A stretch of DNA of 42,979 bases from Vitrella brassicaformis (lineage: Eukaryota; Sar; Vitrellaceae). Shown here one piece after another: positions 23,260 to 34,747 of this stretch (positions are counted from its first letter, which is position 1; each line of letters opens with the position of its first letter). The stretch lies in assembly GCA_001179505.1 (NCBI GenBank), contig CDMY01000612.1, positions 1 through 42,979 of the forward strand, written 5' to 3'. The position numbers and the translations under genes are program-made. The notes below the pieces were generated by a model. It was not told the DNA's origin. It was given only the letters and a program-made list of their open reading frames with translations, and made no database searches.

Positions 23260-24137
23260 CTACTCTTCCTCCCACTGGATCCTTTTCTCTGCCTTGAGGG
23301 CAGCCTCTGCATAGCAGATAGAAGACACACATCCGTGCATGTGTGTAGGTAGCGATCAAGTAGTTTAAAATGCAAACGGCGGGCGGGGGGGTCGGCAGGT
23401 ATTCTCATCCGTCTGTCTGTCTGTCTGTCTGTCTGAGAGTCTGACTCACTTCTGTCGGCGTTCCACTCCTTGTGTCCAGGCCAGATTTTGATGGTCAAAA
23501 CCTCTCCGTGGCCAAACCCCTCCGTTGACATGAGGTCAGCGCCCTGGAACGAACTCTACGGTGAGACGAACTCCTGTGTCACACGAGACAAGGCAAGGAC
23601 ACACACAGGATGGGACATGTTGTTGTTGCAAGCACATCTGAGTCGCTGTGGCTTGCTCCTTCTCACCACTTTCTCGGCCATGCACCAGGTCTCCGGACCG
23701 TTCAAGCCGACAGACATCACACCAGCTGAGTTGCAGTGTTTTTCAATGCCTCGCATGTGCCCTCTCCTTTGTCATCTGATCCCCTGGCCATCCGTATCTG
23801 TCGTCCGGAGAGACAGACAAAGGGCAGATATGAAACGCTCCCGCATCTAGCGATTCCTAGCTCACCTTGTTGACGACACAGGTCTGTTTGAGTGGGCACT
23901 CCATCCGATAGGACATGTAGTGTCCGTACGTCTGTGCCTGTGTGCAGACGACACAGAAGCGTCGTAAGGCCATCTTGTGCGACGTCTCACCGTTTTTTTG
24001 GTTCCCGTCAATTCGGTGTAGTAGGCTGTCATGCGGACTTTGCACGGTTGGGGCTGGATGTTCTTGCAAGTGGCCAAGGCGACGCAGGAGGCGACCACCA
24101 GGGCCTTAAGCAGAAGGGCCGGCATGACGGATGCCAT
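23260..24137 (-). CDS. Small secreted Cys-containing protein
   Basis: The gene is split and too fragmented to appear as one frame. Exon 1 is 23991-24137 (49 codons, ending phase 0 at GTGAGA). Exon 2 is 23866-23937 (24 codons, phase 0). A further exon is 23450-23555 (35 codons plus one base), and the last is 23260-23306, ending IQWEEE and TAG. These give about 124 residues. Residues 1-24 are a signal peptide (MPALLLKALVVASCVALA core), followed by a short domain with Cys in TCKN, QPCKV, ECPLK and QTCVV. A possible extra exon within 23560-23865 encodes TWCMAEK, but no acceptor I found gives a clean phase for a longer version. No family is recognised. The protein probably enters the secretory route. 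Confidence 0.6.
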
Positions 24138-24499
24138 CTGCAATGACATGTCAAACGGAACAGAGTCATCCCATCCTAATGGCACACTGTGACGGCGTGG
24201 CAGTCAGCCCCCGGCCGCCTCGTCTTTCTCACCGTCTCGAAAGCCGCAGGCAACTCAAATGGTGAAGGGAAGTCACACCCAAGAGGCTTCGGCACCGGAG
24301 ACCTTAAGGCGGCAGGCTCTGCGGCGCTTCCTGGCTTGGTGCGACGCGTTGTGTCACAAGGCCTCGTGGCAAAGCCCCCAGTGGCAGGCAGCCGGCTGCA
24401 ATATTGCTCAGACAGCGGAGAGGGGAAAGGGACAAAGCAGCCAGCGTCAAAGGTAATATTGTCAAAGGGGGGTCCCAAGGAGACGCCCCCAGACAAATT
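24138..24499. other. Unique sequence between the secreted-protein gene and arm 2
   Basis: This 362-base stretch has few microsatellites compared with the rest of the window. An open plus-strand frame crosses it into arm 2 (24189-24557) but ends at the TGTTACTGA just before the arm 2 gene start, and I see no domain. It replaces the NHL-BTB gene that sits at the equivalent side of arm 1. Confidence 0.4.
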
Positions 24500-27400
24500 A
24501 AGTTTACGAACCCGAAAAACGAAAAGGGATTGCCGCGTTTTTGCTTTGTGTTACTGATGGCTGGCAGCAGCCCTGCTCCGTCTGACCCCATCTCCCTTTC
24601 TCCCCTTCTCGGCTAATCCTCCCGTTCCAGTGACGGCCATGACAGCGACATGCTTAAGGACCCCGCGGCCATCGTGCTGCCATCCATGAGCCTCGTGCAG
24701 CTGCGGCAGGTGCTCAAGGACAAGCGCATCAAGCGGCTGCTCGCCAGCCCTCCCCCACCAAAGGCAAAGGCAGCATCCAAGAAACGCTGCCGGCCCGACA
24801 AAGGCGACGATGTTGGTGGTGTGTGTGATGGTGAGGGTGAGGGTGCGGCGGATGGGGGGAAGCAGCAGGGGCCCATCGCAATCAAAACCATCCAGGTATG
24901 TAGATGGGCACAAAGCGTCACCGTTGGCCATCGCACATGGACGCCATCATGAATTGCACGAATACAGGAGGTGTTGGGTTGTGAGATTGTGTTGAAGGCC
25001 GAGTACGAGAAGGTGCCTGAGGTGCCTTTGCCTGCATCCGCTGCAATCATGGACCCTATACTCGCCTTCTTGCAAGACGCCACCACAGCCACCACGGCCA
25101 GCCCCGCCTCCACACAGCAGACCACCCTCCCCGTCGCCACACAGGCCGCCGTCCAGCAACAGCCGCAGCCCAATAAAGATGCCGACACGCTCCACACATA
25201 CGACCTCGGTACACACGCATCCACACACTCCCACCGTCTGCCGCAGGCTGTATGTGTTGTGTTGTGCAGTTGAGTTGACGTTCTCCTGTGAGATTGGGGC
25301 GGGCAGCGGTCCCCTGCTGCTGCAGCGCACCCTCACGGTGTGGGCGGGGTTCTGCCTCTACTCGCTGCACCGCGCCATGCTGCTGGCTCTTCAGTATGAG
25401 GTGGGTGGGGTGAGATGAGGCGGGAAGGTGTCCACAGTGAGTGTTCACTCTCTCCGTCTCTCTCTCTGTGTTTGTGTGTTGTGTGGATGGATTGAACGGT
25501 GCAGTTCGGTGGTGGTGAGTTCGGTCTCTGCCGCCGAGCGCCAAGATCCACCGGGCCATGTCGGACTCCAATGTGCTGCTCACGCGCATCGTCACGCAAG
25601 TCGGCGACCAGTTCTACTACACCTACGGCCCCCTCAACTTCCTCGTCAGTGTCACGGTAAAGACGTCTACCTCTGTGACAGAAATGATGCCCACCCATCC
25701 GTCCATCTGTGTGTATGGCGATGGCTGCAGGATGTGTGTCGGTGGAGCGAGTTCGCCAACAAACCCTTCTCATCGCTCTTCATGGTCAGTGGTCACCCCA
25801 CCTCCCCCACCCTTCCGCCGCCCGGCATTCCTCGACGCGTGTGGCATTCATGTGCTCCCTCACTGCATGTGTGCGTCAGAACTGGTTCCCGCGCCTCGCC
25901 GAGCCCCCCGAGGGCGCCTCTACCTCTCTGCTGCGCGCGCCCGTCTTCTCGGAGGCCGGGGTGGACGTGGGCGCCGCCATGACTGATGACGACGTCAATC
26001 ATATCAACAAGTGCGCGAGCGGTCCACCGACCACACACGCCTACATATGGATGTGTGTGTGTGGCGTGTGTGTGGCGTGTGTGTCCAGGCAGCTGATGAA
26101 GGCGCGCTTCACCCGCAACATGTTCCGCGCCAAGTACGACCAGCCCAGGAAGGGCCCATCTGCCGGACAGGTCGGTGCAGTGGACACACAGAGAGAGAGA
26201 GACAGAGAGACACACATTCCCTCTGTGTGTATGTGTGTGGGTGGGTTTGCTGCCAGCGTAAGAAGCTCAAGTGTTTCTTTCCCGATCGCAAGACGTTCGA
26301 TGAGGCGGCCGTGCTCGAATCCTTCAAGTAAACACACACACAAGGCATTCTCCTGCTGTGTGTGTGTAACCATCCCCTGTCTGTCTGTCTGTCTGGCTGT
26401 TTGTCGGTCAGGCTGCCGGTGCGTGTGTTTCTGACCCATCTGCTGCAGGGCGCCGCGGTGAGCGACCGATATCACAACACACGCCCACACGCACACACGC
26501 ACACACGAGACACATCACATCTCTCTCCTCCGCCTGTGTCCGTGTTCAGTACGGCCCCTCCCTGGCCAACTACACCGACTTAGCCCCTGCAGAGCATCCC
26601 CCCGACCAGCAGCAGCACCATCCATTGCCTCCCCCTCTGTATGGCCCACCACTCCCACCCCACCGCCAGCCCTACCCCACCCCGCCAGTGCCCCTCATCG
26701 TCATGGGCTACCCCGTGGATGAGCACCATGAGCACCATGAGGACAGAGACCCCTTCCACGGCCCCCCGCCGGCCTTTCCCCCCTGCTGTGACGATGGCGA
26801 TGCTGACGAGCCCATGGCGCCACACAGAGACGCCCGAGACCCATATGACGCCGCTGCCGCCCCTAAGCTCAGCTTCTCGCCCAACGACATGGACGATGAC
26901 GATGACCTCTTCGCATGTGGGGACGCATGAGTGACACACACGACGGGGGGATGGCTCTTGTCCTTCTGTGTGTGTGTGTGTGTGTGTGTCAGCGGCCCTC
27001 TGCCCGCCGCTCCCATTTGCCGTTCCTGCTGGTGGTGGCGGCAGTGAGGTGGCCATGACGGATGAGGCCCCTGCTGTGGCTGCGGCTGTGGGTTCGGGGG
27101 CCGGTGAGGGCACCAACAACTTGAAGAGGAAGAGACGGCGGATCGCACTCATCGACTGAGCGGCCGACCCACACCTAACTGGCGAGGCGGAGGGGCGGGG
27201 GAGGGGGGAGGGCAGGCACCATGAGCCAGCGGGTGTGTGGACCAACCGACCGACAGACGGACAGATGGATGGATGGGATGACTGGTGTGTCTATGTGTCA
27301 GCTCTGATGATGACAGACATATACACATGTGGAGTGACGGACGGGGAGCAATCGCATGTCTGTACGCATCTGTGTGTATGTGTCTGATGCAATCGATGCG

Positions 27401-27793
27401 TCCATTCATCGATCCATCCCTGACGGATACACACCTGCCTGTCCTCGCCCACCCACCAGAGAGGCTCACTCATTCGTCCAGGCCGCCAAAACCATGCCCA
27501 CACACAAAGGACAAAGGACCGAAGTCGCAAACACTGGCTGTCACACCACCTGCCAACTTGTCAGCCACCATCAGCCAGCGTGGCTCACCTCACCGCCTCT
27601 TGAGGACGTCAACGCACCTGCACCACCAGCACAGCACAGCACACCACACACACACACACAGAGCCATTGTCAACAATGGACAGCTGGGGGGAGGCCCGGC
27701 TCCCTCCCTCCCTCCCTCTCGCGAGGCCTACGTGTGCATAACGGTCCGCAGTTCGTCGAGCTCCTCGTCGCTGTACCTGGACAAACAAGCCGA
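24500..27793 (-). repeat. Arm 2 of the inverted duplication
   Basis: This is the inverted counterpart of 2588-5881 and the same length. The inner end is AAGTTTACGAACCC at 24500 and the outer end ACAAACAAGCCGA at 27781-27793. The outer end lies inside the last coding exon of the ankyrin gene, which continues intact beyond the arm. This suggests arm 2 is at the ancestral site and arm 1 is the transferred copy. Confidence 0.93.
24557..27159 (+). pseudogene. Damaged paralogue of the unknown gene in arm 1
   Basis: The exon-intron layout matches the gene at 3210-5822 in opposite orientation. Two lesions are visible. The equivalent of codon TCA (Ser) after SPLLG is TAA at 24614-24616, which stops the frame 19 codons after the ATG at 24557. 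In exon 4 a 10-base segment present in arm 1 (coding around EHSW) is missing between 25523 and 25524, shifting the frame. Translation could restart at the ATG at 24650 (MLKDPAAIV), which would bypass the first lesion but not the second. Other differences are in-frame: a shorter Gly-Glu repeat, an extra Ala, and three added bases before KDPAAIV. Terminal exons remain open to the TGA at 27157-27159 (ending KRKRRRIALID), so decay is recent or partial. Confidence 0.75.
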
Positions 27794-29467
27794 AAGGGCG
27801 GCTGCACCACACAGACATATTCCACACAGTGACGCTCGTATTCCGGCAAGCGCCCCTTAGTTATCATACCGCCGTCGATTGAAGCGGCCCCCTCTCCCCC
27901 TCCCTCTCCCTCTCGCTGCTGGTCTTGGCCTCGCCGCAGCTGCATCACTTCCTTGATCATGCGGCCGCCCCTCTGACCACACACATAAGGAAGGCACATC
28001 ATAAGTAAGCGGATGGGTGGATGGGTGGATCCATCTAATGTGTGTGCTGAGTCTGAGTGAGTGAGTGACCTCGAAGAGGCTGATCTGCTGAGCGTGTTGC
28101 TCGTTGTGTGCGAGCGTCAGCTCCCTGTTGCCCTGCGCGTAGCGCTCGCGGATCGCCGCTTGAACCCTGCCAGCAACAGCAACACACCCACCACAATTAA
28201 CTGCTCAGGTGGGCAGGCGGGCACATTTGTGTGTGTGTGAAGGTGTGGGTGTCGGTTTACTTCTTGGCGGCTTCGCGGCCTTCGGGTGAGAGCTTGCTCA
28301 TCATCACTGCATGGAACGGACACGGCGCACGCACACACACAGAGAGAGAGAGAGAGTCAGTCGTCATTGTGTGTGTCACGAACGTACCTTCCTCCTTGAC
28401 TGTCTTCCGGTGCTCCTTGTCCGACACATTCGGCGGCTTGGGGCGGGTCAGCAAAGCGATCTCAATGTCGGCGTACAGGTCGTCCACAATCTTCTTGACC
28501 TGATCAATCAATCAATCAAGCGAGCGGTAAGCCACACACGACACCACACACACACATCCGCACCCCTTTATGTGCCCATCCCACCCACAAGCCAAGCCGA
28601 CCGACCCTTTTCTCATGTTGGAGCTGCTGCTTCATTTCGTCGAGCTTTGCCTTCATGGCCGAGTACTCGCCCATCGAGCGGTCATAGATCGCACGCGTCT
28701 CGTCGTCCCACAGCTCATAGTCGGCGCTGTCCACCTCACCGCCGCCACCGTCGTCCACATCACCGCCACCCGCCCCACCACCAGCCAAGAAGTCCCTGCC
28801 GTCCTCATGTGGCTTGTTGGGGTTGCGCCAGAAGGACCGGCCCGGCTGTGTGTCAGATATGGGCTCGTAGATCTCGTGGTTGGGGCCCATGAGCACGTTG
28901 TGCTTGACTGGCTGGCCGGGCAGGTAGCGGCTGCCGCTCTTCAGGCTCGCCAGCGACACGTGGGGCTTGGGGGGCAGCGATGAGGGTGATGGGCAGTAGG
29001 AGGGGCCGCTCGCTTTGGCACTGGCCCGCTTCCGCTGCTGGCTCTCCAGCTCCTCGCGACGCTCGCGTCTCTCGGCTTCGTTGCGGGCCTTCTCGCGGGC
29101 CTCAAGCTCTTTCTGGAGAGAGGCGAGAGAAGGAGAGAGGGATGGCCCTGCCTCCTCTGTGCTGCGTGCTGTGTGCTGTCTGCCGTTTGTGGTTACCACT
29201 TCTTTGGAGAGCTGTTTGTGCTTTGCGAGGGCTATCTCCTTGAGCCTGACCTGCTCGGCGTGTCTGAGAGAGGGAGGGAGGGGGAGGGAGGACAGACAGA
29301 CAGACACAAGGTGGATTGACTGTGTGTCATGTCATGTCATTCGTGTCTGTCGGTCTGCTTGTTGTCTTGTGCTGTGCTGTGCTGTGCTGTGCTGTGCGGG
29401 CGTGCTCACTTTTTCCTGCATTCTTCCGAGTCCTTGAGCAGCTTCGCCAGCTACACATATACGCACA

Positions 29468-29502
<35 letters not shown>

Positions 29503-32500
29503 CGTCCATTCGCCCTTGACATGCGATGCGTCCCTCTGTCATCTCATCTCATCTGATGTGACGTACGTCAGCCTTGTGCTGCTCCAGCTCCTGCCGGTAC
29601 TCGCGGATCTGAATGTCGCTGAGGTTCTTGCGCCGCTCCAGCTGCAGCACATGCTCCGTCAGCTCCTTCTCCTCGCGACGCAGCGCCGCCAGCTGCTCGC
29701 GCTCCTCTGCCGTCAGCTTCCACGAGTCAGACGCTGTGTGTGGCGGGGCCTGGTGGATGTGGTGCCGCCGAGTCCGAGAGGAGGGGGCGGCTCGCGCTCG
29801 GACAGGGGCCGCAGGGGGGGTCGCGGTGGGGGCAGGGGCGGGGCCCGCCTCCTCGTGTGGTGTCCCTTGCTCTTGGTGCTGGTGGGGTGCCGCCTGTGGC
29901 TCATCGATGGGCGGCGCGGCAGCAGCTCGTGGTTGGGCCTCCTGCACGATGACCTCGGGGGTCGGTTGGTCAGCTACCGGGGCCTCGGGAGCGTCCTCGC
30001 CAGCCACGTGAGGCTGGTCGATGTGGTGCTCCTCCTCTTGAGCCGCCGCATCCCTTTCGCCCTCTCCCGCTTCGCTCTGCCCGCCCTGCTGGGGCGGTGG
30101 CTGTGGCTGCGCGTTGCCAGCCTCGGGCTGGGCTTCTGGTGGTGATGGCGATGGCCCGTCGTGTCCGATGCCCGCCTCCTCAGGGATGCCGATCTCGACT
30201 GACGGCGGCCTCTCCTCTTCCTCCTCCTCCTCCGCCTCCCGCTCATCATCATGCTCGTGTGGCGGCTCCTCAGCCTCATCATGCTCGCCATCCGGTGGTG
30301 GCAGTGGTGGTGGCTGCTCCTCAGCCTCGTGAGCCTCGCCGGCGTCAGGAGCCTCTTGCTGGTCGTCCTCGTCAATGTCATGGTCTTCCTGGGGGGCCTC
30401 GGCCTGTTCATGGTCGTCGAGCTCCTCCTCCTCCTCCGCTGGGGCCGCCTGCGGCTCCTCTTGGTCGCCGTCGGCTCCTTCAGCTCCTTCGGCTGTGTCG
30501 CGCTTCTTGCCCTTCTGACGCTTCCTCTACACCACACAAAAAAGGAAACCTCTGTCTGTCTGTCTGTCTGTCTGTCGTGTGTGGGGGGCCTGTGTGACTG
30601 GGTTTGGGTGTGTCTGCGCACCTTCTCCCGGGCCTTCTCGCGCTTCTTCTCGTCTCGCTCGCGTCTGAGTGTCTCCTCCGCCAACAGGTCGTCGACCGCC
30701 GCCTGCTGGGGATGGGCAGACAGGTGCTCCGTCAAGACCGCCTCACACGCCTGCACAGCAGAGCACACAAGACGCCATCACATCACACACGTGGGAGGCC
30801 CTGTTGCCCGCCTACTGTCTGGCGTGCGTGCCTCACCGATCGCTTGTTCTTGCGAGCGAGGTCGAGCGCCGTCTCATTGGCCATGTTGACGGCATCTACT
30901 GCAACGCCCCGCTTGAGCAGCCAGTCGACCAGGCTCGACCAGCCGTGCCGGGCCGCCAGGTGCAGAGCCGTGTTGCCCTCCTTATCCCGCCGCTGCAATG
31001 AGAAGAACGCGCCATCCTGCTGCTGCTCCTGGTGGCCATCGGTGGGGACGGTGGCGGTGGTGGTGGTGGCCTCCGGCTGCGGATGGTCCGGCAGCAGGTC
31101 CCTGATGAGCCCGTGGGCCTCGAGCGCCTCGAGAGTGGCGAGAGCGGTTTGCTGCCGCTGGTCCTCCTCCCGCTGCCTCTCCGCCTCTTCTCGTTTCTGC
31201 TGCTCCTCCCGCCTGAGGCGCACCTGCTCCTGGATGGCCTCCCGCCTGGCCTGCATGGCACGCTCTGCCGCCTCGTCCACCACTGCTGGAGGGGGAGGTG
31301 ATGCGTCTACTGCCTCGTCGAGCTTGATGTCGGCCTCTTCTTGTGCTGGCTGCTCCTGGGGTGCGGGTGCGGGCGATGAAGATGGTGGTGGGGCGGGGGC
31401 GGGGGCGGCGTGGTCCTTGGCTGCTGCTGCTGCTGCTGCTGCAGTCAAGGTGCCTCCCCTTTTGGTTGGTGCTGCCTTGCTCTTGGCTGCGGCCTTCTTG
31501 GCCTTCCGCTTGGCGGCCGCACTCAGCACCGGGGTGGCCTCTGCATACACAAACACACGCACACACAAACACACGGCCGAGGGGGGGGGGGTGTGACTAC
31601 TAGTCAGTCGTTGGTCAGTGGGTCTCAGCTACTCACCGTCTGGAGCCTCCTTAGGTGTGGCGGGCGGGCTGGGCTCCTTGGGGGCAATGGATGCGCTGCG
31701 GTTTGGGGTGGGTGTGGGGGTGGCTGCGGGCTCGTCCTTCTTGTCTTTTGGGGCCGTCTTGGGCGGCGGACCCATGCACACCAGCTGCAGCAGATTCAAA
31801 CCCTCCGCCCAGCGGAACGTGCCTGACGACAGAGACAGACAGACAGACAGACCAGAGGAGAGTGGGTGAGTCTGTCTGTCTGTCTGTCTGGGTGAGCGTG
31901 GTCACTCACCTTTGGCCTTTGCGGTTTGTGCGGGCCTGACCTCCACCTCAGAGAGCACCGACAGGTCGGCTACTGTGTTGTCCAGGAGAAACGTGAGCAT
32001 CTCAGGCCGATGCCACAGGGCCGCCGCACCTGCACAGACGAAGAGACGCAGACAGACGTGGCCATGCCATGCCATGCCATGACAGGTCAGTCAGCGCGCG
32101 ACGACGGTGTGTCTGTCTGTCTGTCTGTCTGTCGGGTCTCATCTCACGCACCGACTGCGGACGCCTTGAGGCTGGCTTTGTACGCCCCGCGTGTGAAGTG
32201 GCACACGTGGCCCTTGTCGTTGACGTCGGCGTTGTAGGCGACAAAAGTCTGCACACATGAGTCAGGGGGGGGGGGGGGCACCATGNNNNNNNNNNNNNNN
32301 NNNNNNNNNNNNNNNNNNNNNNNNNNNNNNNNNNNNNNNNNNNNNNNNNNNNNNNNNNNNNNNNNNNNNNNNNNNNNNNNNNNNNNNNNNNNNNNNNNNN
32401 NNNNNNNNNNNNNNNNNNNNNNNNNNNNNNNNNNNNNNNNNNNNNNNNNNNNNNNNNNNNNNNNNNNNNNNNNNNNNNNNNNNNNNNNNNNNNNNNNNNN

Positions 32501-34740
32501 NNNNNNNNNNNNNNNNNNNNNNNNNNNNNNNNNNNNNNNNNNNNNNNNNNNNNNNNNNNNNNNNNNNNNNNNNNNNNNNNNNNNNGGGGGGGGGGGGGGC
32601 ACCATGTAAACCCACACACCCTCCCTCCCAATGCCGGCGGAGTGCTCTCTCTGACGTACCTGCACGATCTGCATGGGTGCATTGGCCGTGGCCGCCTGCA
32701 CCAGCAGGGGCGACGGCAGGTAGTCTGCTTGCTCCATTCGTCGAGAGAGAGAGACAGACAGACAGACACCGGTCACACGAATGAACCAACCTCCCACCCA
32801 CAGCAACAGCATGTGTGTGTGAGTGTTTGTGTGTGTGTCCGCGCACCTTCGGTGACCACGTTGAGAGGTTCGTCCCGATACATGCAAGACGAGTCAAGAG
32901 CGTCCAGCGCCATATCGCTCCAGCTGATCTTCTTCCCACCCTCCTTCTCCTGCACCTCACCCGCACCCAGGCGCTCGTCGCGGTCCTTCTCGCTCGGCTT
33001 GATGAGTGTCTCGCGCAGCAAAACCTCAAGCGACCTGGCCGCGCCGTGGACAACACACGCTTGAAGCGCGTGGCGGAAGAGCAGGCCGTCCATGACAAAG
33101 GGGCCGGGGTAGCCCGGGCTGGGCATATCAAAGAGAAGCTGGTGGTCCTCCTTGAGCTGCACGGGCCGGCGCTGGTCGTCTGGCACCAGTTGGTCGTGGG
33201 CGCAGTTCTCGCGCGTGGCCCTGGCCATGGCCTTGAGCTTCTCCACTTGTCCGGTGGTGCGAATCCGCTTCCTCTCCTCGTCAATCCGGTGCTTGTGCAG
33301 GTCCTGCTGCTGCCCTAGCTTCGCCAGCATCTTCTGCACCTTCTCTTGGGCGGCGGCACCCTTGCGCCGCGACTGCCGCTCCTTGCCCCCCTGACCGCCC
33401 TTGGTCTCATCTTCAGACCCATCCTCGTTGTGCGCGCGCCGGCGAGCCCGCCGATGGGCGGCGCCTGATGCCGATGACGACTGGATGCCGGGGATGCCGG
33501 GGATGCCGAGGGTACTGTGGAGGTTGTTGCCGAAGAAGAGAGGTGAGCCGCCCTGCTGGAGGAACTCGGCCTCGCCCAGCTGGGAGAGCCCGGAGAGATC
33601 GCCAAAGTTGGGCATCATGCCTTGCTGCAGCTTCCTTTCTCGCTCCTTGTCCTCGTCTGAGTCGCTCAAGGTCGGTTTGGAGAAGTAGGGGTTCTGCTCG
33701 ATGTCTCCCTGGAGCGACTGCAGCAGGCTGATCTCCTCCTCAACCATGCTCAGCTGCTGCCTTTGCCGTGCCGCAGTGACCGTGGGGTCGTCTGGCTGCT
33801 CGTTTTCACCTTCACCTTCACCTTCGTTGTCATTAGTCTGATTGTCGACAATGCCTCCTCTATTCCGCACCATCTCGCGGATCTTCTGGCGCATCATCAC
33901 CTCGCTCAGTCCTGTCACCTCCTTGCTGCCCCGCATCGAGTGGGGGCTGTCGTCATCGTCAGAGCTGTGCCCGCCACCAAAACCCTCATACGCCCCTGAT
34001 GGAGCCGATGGAGCCGAACCAAACTCCATACGGCCAGCCATGGCCTGTGCGGCCATGGCCTGGGCCAGATTGCGGCTGAGAAAGGCTCTGCCAGGGGTCG
34101 GGCCACCACCACCACCCTGCTGCTGCTGCTTGAGGAGAGTGCTGCTGGCCTGTGGTGGGGCGGGGCGGCTGGGTTGGCGGCTCGGAAGGTCTGCATCGTC
34201 ATCGCTGTCCTCTCTGCCGGCACCGACGCGATCAGCGCTGATTCCCGCCTGATGAATTCAGTCGATCAACCAGCCAACCAACCAACCAGTGACAGGCATG
34301 CAGAGGTGTGTGTGTGTGTGTGTGTGCATCTGTCTGTCTGTCTGTCTGTCTGTGTCTGTCTGTCTGTCTGTCGTGTCATGATTACCGACCTGGCTGTTCT
34401 GAATTATCTTCCCCACCCAGTCGTCCACAGCCTTCTTCTGTAGAGGGTCCTCTTCCTGTTGGTTCCCCTCGGTCGCCGATCTCATGCTCACCGGTTGCCC
34501 TTCCAAATCCCGCTTCACATCCCGCTCCCTCCCGCCTTCCCTGCGACTCGACGCCACGTGGCTCCTGCTCCCGCTCGCAACCCGGCGGCTCCCTGACGCC
34601 TCCTGACCTGGTCGTCTCGCCCGCAGGTAGTCGCCCTCCCTGACAGGCAGAGACTCCTCCTCATTCTTGTCCTCGTAGAGAGCCTTCCTGGTGCTGCCGG
34701 TCAGGCCTTTGCGCAGGTTCTCGAAGAATGATCCGCTCAT
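27728..34740 (-). CDS. Long ankyrin-repeat and coiled-coil protein
   Basis: The gene has about 16 exons on the minus strand. It starts MSGSFFENLRKG (34391-34740 region, first intron ending at 34249), then a long exon (32847-34248) that is acidic and disordered (DSDEDKERERKL, a Gly-Glu repeat) and ends in helical sequence. Ankyrin-like repeats follow: LLFRHALQACVVHGA with SLEVLLRE, TFVAYNADVN, ALWHRPEMLTFLLDN and the clear NTALHLAARHGWSSLVDWLL at about 30930-30985. Between and after them are long Ala/Glu/Arg/Gln coiled coils (31150-31260), a very acidic Glu/Pro/His region (29980-30530), a second coiled coil (29570-29730) and a C-terminal part ending in exons 27870-27972 and 27728-27801 (SDEELDELRTVMHT). 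Ankyrin repeats bind proteins; the rest looks scaffold-like. No enzymatic domain is seen. A 300-N gap lies in one intron. The last exon is duplicated as an orphan in arm 1. Confidence 0.75.
32286..32585. other. Assembly gap of 300 N with duplicated flanks
   Basis: A run of G followed by GCACCATG immediately precedes the Ns (about 32265-32285) and recurs immediately after them (32586-32606). The gap lies in an intron of the ankyrin gene, on the side of a homopolymer that is hard to assemble. As with the other gap, the repeat suggests overlapping contig ends. Confidence 0.8.
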
Positions 34741-34747
34741 CGGTAGA
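34741..34747. promoter_or_regulatory. 7-base spacer between divergent start codons
   Basis: The sequence CAT-CGGTAGA-ATG places the minus-strand ankyrin ATG (34738-34740) and the first in-frame plus-strand ATG of the FtsH-like gene (34748) only 7 bases apart. Each gene's 5' untranslated region would then lie in the other's coding region. If the FtsH-like protein starts at the next Met (34793, [11 protein letters not shown]), the spacing is still only 52 bases. Confidence 0.5.

Noticed and set aside
24189-24557. 122-codon plus-strand frame leading into arm 2
   Set aside because: It ends at the TGA just before the gene start, its arm part is the 5' flank of the duplicated gene, and the upstream part shows no domain or splice support.
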